Shown: piece after piece, positions 32,671 through 39,633 of the stretch | Position numbering within the stretch: the stretch's first letter is position 1 | Layout: the number at the start of each line of letters is the position of its first letter | Origin: Pseudomonadota bacterium | Lineage (GTDB): Bacteria > Pseudomonadota > Gammaproteobacteria > Burkholderiales > SG8-39 | Direction of reading: 5' to 3' | Assembly (NCBI GenBank): GCA_018241645.1 | Contig: JAFEDL010000015.1 | Location: forward strand, 14,264 to 67,800 | Length of the DNA stretch: 53,537 bases | Made by a program: the position numbers and the translations under genes | The notes under the pieces: model-generated | Seen by the model: the letters and a program-made list of their open reading frames with translations, nothing else | What the model was told of the DNA's origin: nothing | The model's database searches: none

Positions 32671-33668
32671 TCATCGACATCCATGCGCATTACCTCCCCA
32701 GGCTCCTGTACGAGCGCTTCGACGCGGAGCACAGGGCATTTCCCGGCGTCACCCTCAAGCGCGAGGACAAGGCCTTCCGCATGCAGTTTCCGGGCGGCGA
32801 GCTGACGCGCCCGATTTCGCCCAACCTGTCCGACCTCGACCACCGGCGCGCGTGGATGGACAAGAACGGCATCGACCACCAGCTGGTCGGCGGCTGGCTG
32901 GACAGCTTCGGCTACGAGCTCCCGGCCGCGGAGGGCCTTGCGTGGAGCCGCTTCATCAACACGTGCATGCGGGATTCGCTGCAGGCGGAAACGCGCTTCA
33001 CGCCGCTCGCCACCGTGCCCTTGCAGGACGGAAAGCTCGCCGCACAGGTGCTCGGCGAGGCGATGGAAGCGGGCTTCGGCGGCATCATGATCGGCACGCT
33101 GCCGAACGGGCAGGGCGGCAACCTCGACTCGCCCGGCCTCGATCCCTTCTGGCAGGCGGCCTCGGACCTCAAGGCCGGCGTGTTCCTGCACCCGATGTTC
33201 CTGTGCGGCGAGCCGCGCCTGGCCGACTACGACCTGGTGAACGCCATCGGGCGCGTCGCCGACACGTCGATCGCGGTGGCGCGCCTGCTGCACTCGGGCC
33301 ACCTCGTCAAGTATCCCGGCGTGAAGCTGGTGATCTCGCACGGCGGCGCCGCGCTGCCCTACGTGCTGGGGCGCCTCGCGCGCAACTTCACGATCGCCCA
33401 GGGCAAGTACGCCGACCCGCGCAAGGGGTTCGAGGCGCTGTACTTCGACTCGGTCGTGTTCGACCGCGACGCCTTCGAATTCCTCGCAGGCAAGGCGGGC
33501 CCCGGGAAGATCATGCTCGGTTCCGACATGCCGTTTCCCATCGGCGACCTCGAGCCGCAGAAGCTGGTCCACGCGGCGCACATGCAGGAATCCGAGCGGC
33601 AGGCCGTGCTCGGCGGCACCGCGAAGCAGGTCTTCCGCGTGCGGCCCGACTGCTGGTGCAGGACCTGA
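32667..33668 (+). CDS. Amidohydrolase family 2 protein (ACMSD-like decarboxylase)
   Basis: A 333-residue TIM-barrel metal enzyme of the amidohydrolase_2 group, which contains 2-amino-3-carboxymuconate-semialdehyde decarboxylase, gamma-resorcylate decarboxylase and related non-oxidative decarboxylases. The metal ligands are His6 and His8 (MIIDIHAHYLP), His in FLHPMF, His in VISHGGAALPYVLGR and the late Asp in MLGSDMPFPIG. The length matches the family. It is translationally coupled to the flavoprotein upstream and lies one base before the second CoxG gene. A role in decarboxylating an aromatic or ring-opened acid produced by the hydroxylase is plausible. The substrate cannot be deduced. Confidence 0.9.
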   Translation: MIIDIHAHYLPRLLYERFDAEHRAFPGVTLKREDKAFRMQFPGGELTRPISPNLSDLDHRRAWMDKNGIDHQLVGGWLDSFGYELPAAEGLAWSRFINTCMRDSLQAETRFTPLATVPLQDGKLAAQVLGEAMEAGFGGIMIGTLPNGQGGNLDSPGLDPFWQAASDLKAGVFLHPMFLCGEPRLADYDLVNAIGRVADTSIAVARLLHSGHLVKYPGVKLVISHGGAALPYVLGRLARNFTIAQGKYADPRKGFEALYFDSVVFDRDAFEFLAGKAGPGKIMLGSDMPFPIGDLEPQKLVHAAHMQESERQAVLGGTAKQVFRVRPDCWCRT

Positions 33669-33669
33669 C

Positions 33670-34122
33670 ATGGCGCTCGAACTCAAGGGAGAGCAGGCGC
33701 TGAAGGTGGGGCAGCAGGCCCTGTGGAAGCTGCTCAACGACCCGGACGTGCTCGCGAAGACCATCCCGGGCTGCAACACCGTTCGCGCGCTGGGCGACGA
33801 CCGCTACGAGATGGGCCTGAAGCTCCAGGTCGCCAACGTCTCCGGCGAATACATGGGCAGCGTCGCTATCACCGAGAAGCAGGAGCCCGCGCACTACGTG
33901 CTGGCGGTCGAGGGGCAGGGATCCATCGGCTTCATGAAAGGCAGCGCGGCCTTCGACCTCGAACCGAAGGGCGACAACGAAACGCTGCTGCGCTATGCGG
34001 GCAGCGCGGAGGTCGGCGGCGTGGTGGCAGGCGTCGGCCAGCGCGTGCTGTCGGGCGTCGCGAAGTACATGGTCGGGCGGTTCTTCAAGGCCCTGGAAAA
34101 GCACATCGCCGACAATCCCTGA
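33670..34122 (+). CDS. Second CoxG-type SRPBCC protein (soluble)
   Basis: A 150-residue CoxG-domain protein: GEQALKVGQQALWKLLNDPD, KTIPGCNTVRALG, and YAGSAEVGGVVAGVGQRVLSG. Unlike the copy at 23501-24121 it has neither the His/Asp-rich linker nor a membrane tail. CoxG proteins accompany molybdenum hydroxylases and may help membrane association or substrate handling. It closes the plus-strand operon CoxM-S-L / TctC / flavoprotein / amidohydrolase. It converges with the dioxygenase beta-subunit gene, 18 bases apart, with no visible terminator in between. Confidence 0.9.
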   Translation: MALELKGEQALKVGQQALWKLLNDPDVLAKTIPGCNTVRALGDDRYEMGLKLQVANVSGEYMGSVAITEKQEPAHYVLAVEGQGSIGFMKGSAAFDLEPKGDNETLLRYAGSAEVGGVVAGVGQRVLSGVAKYMVGRFFKALEKHIADNP

Positions 34123-34140
34123 GGCCGGGCCCGCCCGCGT

Positions 34141-34641
34141 TCAGAGCGGGAACACCATCAGCACGTCAATGCAGCGCGAGTCGAGGATCACGCGGCGCTC
34201 CCTGAACCTGGGCTGGCCGCCCTCGAACACTATGCGGTCGAGGTACTTGCCGAGCGCGAACAGTTCCGTCGCACCGCTCTCCATCGTCCGGTAGACGCTG
34301 AAGTTGGAGCGCGCGGCGATGGTGCCGTCCGGCGCGGGCCGCAGGTCGGGCCGCCCGAGGATGTGGCAGTGGGTGTGCGGCTCGAACACGTTGGCGGTCT
34401 TCAGCGCGAGCACGCGGTCCTCCATCATGCCGCGCCCTTCGCACAGCATGATGCCGATGGGATAGCCGGCCTCGAAGTTCTCGCGCGTGGTCACCTGGTA
34501 GACCGCGTCCTGCGTGAAGAACCCGGTCCAGTCGTCGATCAGGCCGTCGTCGAGGCGGTGGGCGTAGTCGGCGAGGAAATTCGCCACGCGGAACCAGGTG
34601 GCCGAATCGACCTGCGCCGCGTCCTTCAGTTGCGCCGCCAT
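34141..34641 (-). CDS. Aromatic-ring-hydroxylating dioxygenase beta subunit
   Basis: A 166-residue NTF2/SnoaL-fold small subunit of a Rieske oxygenase. The sequence shows ANFLADYAHRLDDGLIDDW at the N-terminus, RGMMEDRVLALKTANVFEPH, and the C-terminal RERRVILDSRCIDVLMVFPL typical of these beta subunits. It has a structural role in the alpha3beta3 complex. It is the second gene of a two-gene minus-strand operon, 1 base after the alpha-subunit stop. No ferredoxin or reductase gene follows, so electrons must come from components elsewhere. Confidence 0.9.
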   Translation of the reverse strand: MAAQLKDAAQVDSATWFRVANFLADYAHRLDDGLIDDWTGFFTQDAVYQVTTRENFEAGYPIGIMLCEGRGMMEDRVLALKTANVFEPHTHCHILGRPDLRPAPDGTIAARSNFSVYRTMESGATELFALGKYLDRIVFEGGQPRFRERRVILDSRCIDVLMVFPL

Positions 34642-34642
34642 C

Positions 34643-35893
34643 TCAGTTGAACCCCATGATGTTGCGGTAGCCGTGCCAGAACCCGCGCACCGAAGCTTCG
34701 GTGGCGCGCGAGGACTCGTTCGATTCGGCCACCTTGCCGCCCATCTCGATGAAGGCCTCCTCGTCCGGGCTGCCGTGCGTGCCGCGCTGCACGAACTCGT
34801 TGATGCAGCCGTCCTCCAGGGACACGAGGCCCGCGGCGCCGGTCAGGTTGCCCTGCATCACGCGCATCCGCTGCTGGGCCGCGTCGTCGCGCTCGTAGCC
34901 GAGGAACACCCAGTAGAGCTCGGTCTTGTCGACGCCGCGCGGCACGAAGTAGCGCACCGCGAGCGAGTTCAGCGTGAAATGCACCACCAGCGTCGGGAAC
35001 ACGGTCTGGATGCTGTGCGTGATGCCGTCGTCGAACTCGTCCCAGGCGCGCAGCAGCTCCGGCCCGGCGAGCTGCGACTGGTACTGCCCGGCGTGCACGG
35101 TCTCGTACTCCTTCTCGGCCTGCAGCGTGGCGCGCTTGGTGTAGCTGATGTGGTGCCACTTCTTGTCCGACAGGATGATGCCGCCGTCCATGTCGAGGCG
35201 GTTGACCTTGAAGGTGGTGTAGAAGGTGTGCAGCAATGTCGCGTGGTACGAGTCGCGCACGTTCTCGGCGTACAGCTTCCAGTTGTTGTGGATCATCTGG
35301 CTGTGCACGCCGAGGACCTTGAGCGGCCGGCCGAGGTTGCGCGCGATGAATTTCGCCATCGGCGCGCCGAGGTAGTCCTCCAGCGGCTCGGTCTCCTCCG
35401 AAAACGTCCCGAACACTAGGCCGCAGAAGGTCGCCACGCGCAGGGGCTGCAGGCGGTGCTTCGAGGGATCGAAGTCCTCGGGCATGCCCCCCTTGCCCTT
35501 CAGGCCGTTGCGGAAGGCCACCGACTGGAGCTTCCCGTCGAGGCTGTAGTTCCACGCGTGGTAGACGCAGGTCAGCGACTCGCGGTTCTCCTTCTGCTTC
35601 AGGCACACCAGGGCGCCCTTGTGGGCGCAGCGGTTGACCATGGCGTGGAGCTTGCCGTCCTGGTCGCGCGTAACCACCACCGGCGTCTCGCCCACCCAGG
35701 TGGTGCGCACGTCGCCGGGCCTGGCCACGTCGGCTTCCATGCACAGGAAGTTCCAGATCGGGCCGCGGAAGATCCTTTCCTGCTCCAGGGCATAGATCTC
35801 GGCGTCCGAGAACACGCGGAACGGCACGCGGGCAACGCCGCCTTCGGGCCAGGCGAGCGGCTCGCTGAGGGAGGACGCGGTGGTCGGGTTCAT
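34643..35893 (-). CDS. Rieske (2Fe-2S) aromatic-ring-hydroxylating dioxygenase alpha subunit
   Basis: A 416-residue catalytic subunit. The Rieske cluster ligands are Cys89 and His91 (NRCAHKGALV) with Cys109 and His112 (LTCVYHAWNYS). The mononuclear iron site is seen as NVRDSYHATLLHTFY (211-225), with His217 and His222 and the bridging Asp214. The enzyme adds O2 to an aromatic ring or demethylates or deaminates it; the substrate class cannot be told from sequence. The ATG at 35893 has a GGAG ribosome site and faces the divergent LysR gene 93 bases away, a layout typical of a LysR-controlled catabolic operon. Confidence 0.94.
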   Translation of the reverse strand: MNPTTASSLSEPLAWPEGGVARVPFRVFSDAEIYALEQERIFRGPIWNFLCMEADVARPGDVRTTWVGETPVVVTRDQDGKLHAMVNRCAHKGALVCLKQKENRESLTCVYHAWNYSLDGKLQSVAFRNGLKGKGGMPEDFDPSKHRLQPLRVATFCGLVFGTFSEETEPLEDYLGAPMAKFIARNLGRPLKVLGVHSQMIHNNWKLYAENVRDSYHATLLHTFYTTFKVNRLDMDGGIILSDKKWHHISYTKRATLQAEKEYETVHAGQYQSQLAGPELLRAWDEFDDGITHSIQTVFPTLVVHFTLNSLAVRYFVPRGVDKTELYWVFLGYERDDAAQQRMRVMQGNLTGAAGLVSLEDGCINEFVQRGTHGSPDEEAFIEMGGKVAESNESSRATEASVRGFWHGYRNIMGFN

Positions 35894-35933
35894 GGCTTCT
35901 CCAATGGAGACGGCATGCTACCCGTTCGACTTG

Positions 35934-35950
35934 TATCGCTCAATGCAATA
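35934..35950. promoter_or_regulatory. Candidate LysR operator in the divergent dioxygenase/LysR region
   Basis: The sequence TATCGCTCAATGCAATA is an imperfect dyad (ATCGC/GCAAT arms) containing a T-N11-A core (T35936 to A35948), the classical LysR-type binding pattern. It lies in the 93-base gap between the divergent alpha-subunit and LysR starts, about 40 bases from each. The region is distinctly AT-richer than its surroundings. Confidence 0.35.
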
Positions 35951-35986
35951 GACTTTATTTTCATTATCTCGATTTGCGATGAAGAT

Positions 35987-36967
35987 ATGCACAACCTCGA
36001 CCTGAAGCTGCTCGCGGCCTTCCTCGCGGTGTTCGACACCCGCAGCGTGGGGCAGGCCGCGCTGCGCCTGCGCATGAGCCAGCCGGGCCTGTCCACTGCG
36101 CTGGGCCGCCTGCGGCGCATCCTGCAGGATCCGCTGTTCGTGAAGACGCCGCGCGGCATGGAGCCCACCACCCGGGCGCGCGCGCTTTACGAGCCGGTGC
36201 GCGGCATCCTGGAGGCGGTCGAATCGGGCCTGTTCGTGAAGCCCGAATTCGACCCGGCCACCTCGACGCGCGAATTCCGCCTCGCGTTGTCCGACATCGG
36301 CGAGGGGATCTACCTGCCGCTGGCGCTGCAGGGCATCGCGGCCGCCGCGCCCGGGGTGACGCTGCGCTCGGTCTCGCTGCCGCCCCGCCAGCTCGAGGAG
36401 GCCATGGACTCCGGGAAGGTGGACCTTGCCGCCGGGTACTTTCCCGACATCCGCACCGGCGAGTACCTGCACCGCCGCGTGGGGCTGCATTCGTTCGCCT
36501 GCATCATGCGCAGCGGCCATCCGCTGGCCGGCGCCCGGCTCACCATGAAGCAGTTCACCGCGCTGCGCCACGTGGTCATCGAGGCCGGCGGGCGCAGCCA
36601 GGAGGTGCTGGAGAAGTTCTTCCGCAGCCGGCGCATCCGGCGGACCGTGGTGCTGCACACCCCGCACTTCATGAGCGTGCCGGTGATCGTGGCCAGCACC
36701 GACGTGGTGGCCATCGTGCCGCAGGCGCTGGCCGATTTCATCACCACCCAGCGCGGCCTGACCCAGGTGCCGCTACCCTTCGTGCCGCCTACGTTCCAGG
36801 TGAACCTCCACTGGCACCGCAGCGTCAACAACGACCCGGGCAACAAATGGCTGCGCGACCTGCTGTTTGCCAGCATCCCGGTGCTGCAGACGCGCGGCTA
36901 CGACCGCAACGGCCGGCCGCAGCGGCGCGCGCGCGGGGCTATTCCGGCTGAACCCCGGCCGCTTTGA
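35987..36967 (+). CDS. LysR-family transcriptional regulator
   Basis: A 326-residue LysR regulator. The N-terminal winged helix reads LDLKLLAAFLAVFDTRSVGQAALRL split by MSQPGLSTALGRLRRILQDPLF, with the family's SQPxxS recognition helix at about 28-40. An effector-binding domain of two Rossmann-like lobes follows. ATG at 35987 is the start that gives the standard N-terminus. Being divergent from the Rieske oxygenase operon, it is the likely activator of that operon in response to a pathway substrate. Its 3' end overlaps the convergent TctC gene by 29 bases. The C-terminus after about residue 305 is Arg-rich and may be a non-conserved tail. Confidence 0.94.
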   Translation: MHNLDLKLLAAFLAVFDTRSVGQAALRLRMSQPGLSTALGRLRRILQDPLFVKTPRGMEPTTRARALYEPVRGILEAVESGLFVKPEFDPATSTREFRLALSDIGEGIYLPLALQGIAAAAPGVTLRSVSLPPRQLEEAMDSGKVDLAAGYFPDIRTGEYLHRRVGLHSFACIMRSGHPLAGARLTMKQFTALRHVVIEAGGRSQEVLEKFFRSRRIRRTVVLHTPHFMSVPVIVASTDVVAIVPQALADFITTQRGLTQVPLPFVPPTFQVNLHWHRSVNNDPGNKWLRDLLFASIPVLQTRGYDRNGRPQRRARGAIPAEPRPL

Positions 36968-37925
36968 CCATCTCGCCGATGTGCTCCACGTCGTCGCGGA
37001 TCGTCGCCGCGGTTTCCGCCGGCGTGCTGGCGACGAGCTCCAGGCTGAGCGAGTCGATGTGCTTTTCCGTGAAGTCGGGGCGCTTCGCGACCGCGGTCAC
37101 GTCCTGGTAGATCCGCTCGACCAGCTTCGGGTCCGCGCCGCCCGGGGCGAACAGGCCGAACCAGATGATGGCCTTCGCGTAGGGAAACCCGCCTTCGGTC
37201 GCGGTCTGCACATCGGGGAAGCGCTTCGCGCGGTTCGGCCCGGTGATCGCTATGGCCCGCAGGCGGCCGCCCTTCACCATCGCGCCCGTCGCCGCGGGGC
37301 TGCCGATCGACAGCTGCACCTCCCCGGCGACCACGGCCTGGGTAGAGGGCGCGATGCCCTTGTAAGGCACGTGCAGGAACTGAAGGCCCTCGCGCCTGGC
37401 CATCGTCTCGAACACCAGCTGGGAGTGCGAGCCTACCCCGTAGGAACTGTAGGCGACCTTGCCGGGCGAGCGGCGCACGAGCTCCACCATTTCGCGCATC
37501 GTGTTCGCGGGGAACGAAGGGTGCACGATGATGAAGTTGCCGGAGCGCGCGACGATGGTGACCGGGGCGAGGCTCTTGTCCGGGTCGTAGGGCAGCTTCT
37601 TGAACAGGAACCGGTTGCCGACCACGGTCGGGTCGATGGTGAACAGCAGGGTGTGCCCGTCGGGCGCGGACGCGGCCACCCGTTCGGTGCCGATGATCGA
37701 ACTGGCGCCGCCGATGTTCTCCACCACCACGGGTTGCTTCCAGACCGGGCCGAGCTCGTTGGCCAGCGCCCGCGCAAGCACGTCGGTGCTGCCGCCGGCC
37801 GGGTAGGGCACGATGATGCGCACCGGCTTGGACGGGAAGGGCGCTTGCTGCGCCAGCGCCGGGGGCGAGGCGTGAAGCGCAAGCGCGGCAAGCAGCGCCG
37901 TGGCGGCGGTCCTGAAAACGTTCAT
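36939..37925 (-). CDS. TctC/Bug-type periplasmic substrate-binding protein
   Basis: A 328-residue Bug-family protein with a signal peptide (MNVFRTAATALLAALALHA, cleavage near ALAQ, residue 26). Family elements are FPSKPVRIIVPYPAGGSTDV, PVVVENIGGASSIIG, PYDPDKSLAPV and VPYKGIAPSTQAVVAGEV. It binds an organic anion in the periplasm; no TctA or TctB partner is encoded here. It is the only one of the five TctC-type genes on the minus strand. It lies 64 bases downstream of the NrfC-NrfD fusion start region's operon end (37990), with its own start at 37925, and is convergent with the LysR gene. Confidence 0.94.
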   Translation of the reverse strand: MNVFRTAATALLAALALHASPPALAQQAPFPSKPVRIIVPYPAGGSTDVLARALANELGPVWKQPVVVENIGGASSIIGTERVAASAPDGHTLLFTIDPTVVGNRFLFKKLPYDPDKSLAPVTIVARSGNFIIVHPSFPANTMREMVELVRRSPGKVAYSSYGVGSHSQLVFETMARREGLQFLHVPYKGIAPSTQAVVAGEVQLSIGSPAATGAMVKGGRLRAIAITGPNRAKRFPDVQTATEGGFPYAKAIIWFGLFAPGGADPKLVERIYQDVTAVAKRPDFTEKHIDSLSLELVASTPAETAATIRDDVEHIGEMVKAAGVQPE

Positions 37926-37989
37926 GGCATGTCTCCTGTTTTATGCCCGGTTCTGGCGACCGGTATGGAAAGCCGTACGTTGGGATCGG

Positions 37990-39633
37990 TCAGGGCAAGG
38001 CGAATCGCTCCGGCGCGGCCCGCTTGCCGGAGCCGCGCTGCGGCTGCATCGGGATGGCAAAGCCCTGCTGGTGGCAGGCCCGGGTGATCACGACGAATTT
38101 CCACAGCGCGCCGCCGATGACTGCGCCGGCGCCCGCCAGCGCGGCGAACGGCTGCGCGAGGGGGGCGACCGCGAGGCAGAGCAGGTACATCGTCAGCGGG
38201 ACGGCGTGCCCGGTCGCATGGATCCACGGCGAAGCCGCGGCGAGGTCCAGGCGCGCGAGTGGTCCGATGCCGGCCGCCTTTGCGCTGTCCACATAGCAGC
38301 GCCATGCCCAGGTATTGATGATCACGAGCAGCAATCCCGCCGGGGCGAGGACGATGACCGGCGCCACCTGCATGGTTGCGGAGAGGGAGAGGATGGCGAG
38401 GAGCCCGAGGCCTTCGGCGAGGCCGCTCGCGATCACCATGGCGGGGATCAGCGGCGCGCGCCACGCCGGGATTCCCTTGGACGCATAGAGGATGCGCGCC
38501 TGGCAGAGCAGGAACCCCGCCGCGGCCAGCGCCAGCAGGGCCAGGGCTTCGTGCAGGTACTGCGGCCACGCGTAGCTCACCGCCAGGGCCGGGTAGATCA
38601 CGGCCACGCACCAGGTTTCCCGCGTCATCCACGACGATTGCGGCCGCAGCAGCACGAACAGGAACCGGAGCTTGCGCCCGATCTTGAGGAACACGAAGAA
38701 CAGGCCCACCGCCATCACCGCCGCCGCGACGGCCGTGATCCTGCGCAGGCCTTCCGGCGCGAGCAGGCCCACCGCATGGGCGAACCATGCGGCGACCATC
38801 AGGCCCGAGGCCATGCCGCCGAGGATGAAGTTCATCGCCGCCCGGTAGTCCCAGAACGCCTGGCGCTTGCCCACCAGCGGGTTGGTCGGGTCCGACTGGC
38901 GCTCGTCCTCGAGGTCGTCCGGGTCGGCCGCGCGCCCCGGCGTCGACCGGGGCACCTCGTAGAGGTACTTGATCTGCGGGTCGTTGCCGAGCTCGGCGTG
39001 CATCTGGAACGAGCGGCTGTCTTTCGCAAGTATCGACACGGTGCTCGCCGGATCGGCGAAGTCGCCGAAGCGGATCGCCTGGGTGATGCACGAGGTCGCG
39101 CAGGCCGGCGTGACCTCGGGGTCCACGCCGGGCACGCGGCCGGTGACCGCGGCCGTGTCGATGCGCTCCACGCAGAACGTGCACTTGTTGGCCACGCCGT
39201 AGCGGTCCTCGTGGGTGGTCTTCTTTTCCTGCGCGGTCTGGCCGCCGGCGTAGTAGCCCTCTTTTTCGTGCACGATGGTGCGCGCCTGGTAGGGGCAGGC
39301 CACCGCGCACGAAGCGCAGCCGATGCACAGGTCGTAGTCCATCGTCACCAGGCCGTCGGCGCGCTGGCGCGTGGCGCCGGTCGGGCAGACCGGCACGCAG
39401 GAGGGCTCGGCGCAGTGCTGGCAGCCGGTCACGAGGAACAGGCGCTCCACGTCGGGAAAGCGTCCCTGCTCCACGTCCAGCACGCGGCGCCACTGCACAC
39501 CGGGCGGCGTGTCGTTGGAGTGCTTGCAGGCGATGGTGCAGGTCTGGCAGCCGACGCAGCGGTTGAGGTCCACGATCATGCCGTAGCGCTTGGCGGGCAT
39601 GGAGCCGTCGGGCTTGAGGTTGTTGAGGTTCAT
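37990..39633 (-). CDS. Fused NrfC-like 4x[4Fe-4S] protein and NrfD/DmsC-like membrane quinone module
   Basis: A 547-residue fusion. Residues about 15-200 are an NrfC/PhsB ferredoxin with four cluster motifs: CVGCQTCTIACKHS, CQHCAEPSCVPVCP, CIGCASCAVACP, and CTFC... joined with CATSC. After a polar linker (about 225-265) comes a membrane domain of some eight helices, from NFILGGMASGLMVAAWFAHA to GAGAVIGGALWKFVVI, of the NrfD/DmsC type that binds quinone. It would connect the molybdoenzyme encoded just upstream to the quinone pool. These two units are usually separate genes. The ATG (39631-39633) overlaps the molybdoenzyme stop by 4 bases. The ferredoxin part has no Tat signal, so it should face the cytoplasm. 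Confidence 0.88.
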   Translation of the reverse strand: MNLNNLKPDGSMPAKRYGMIVDLNRCVGCQTCTIACKHSNDTPPGVQWRRVLDVEQGRFPDVERLFLVTGCQHCAEPSCVPVCPTGATRQRADGLVTMDYDLCIGCASCAVACPYQARTIVHEKEGYYAGGQTAQEKKTTHEDRYGVANKCTFCVERIDTAAVTGRVPGVDPEVTPACATSCITQAIRFGDFADPASTVSILAKDSRSFQMHAELGNDPQIKYLYEVPRSTPGRAADPDDLEDERQSDPTNPLVGKRQAFWDYRAAMNFILGGMASGLMVAAWFAHAVGLLAPEGLRRITAVAAAVMAVGLFFVFLKIGRKLRFLFVLLRPQSSWMTRETWCVAVIYPALAVSYAWPQYLHEALALLALAAAGFLLCQARILYASKGIPAWRAPLIPAMVIASGLAEGLGLLAILSLSATMQVAPVIVLAPAGLLLVIINTWAWRCYVDSAKAAGIGPLARLDLAAASPWIHATGHAVPLTMYLLCLAVAPLAQPFAALAGAGAVIGGALWKFVVITRACHQQGFAIPMQPQRGSGKRAAPERFALP

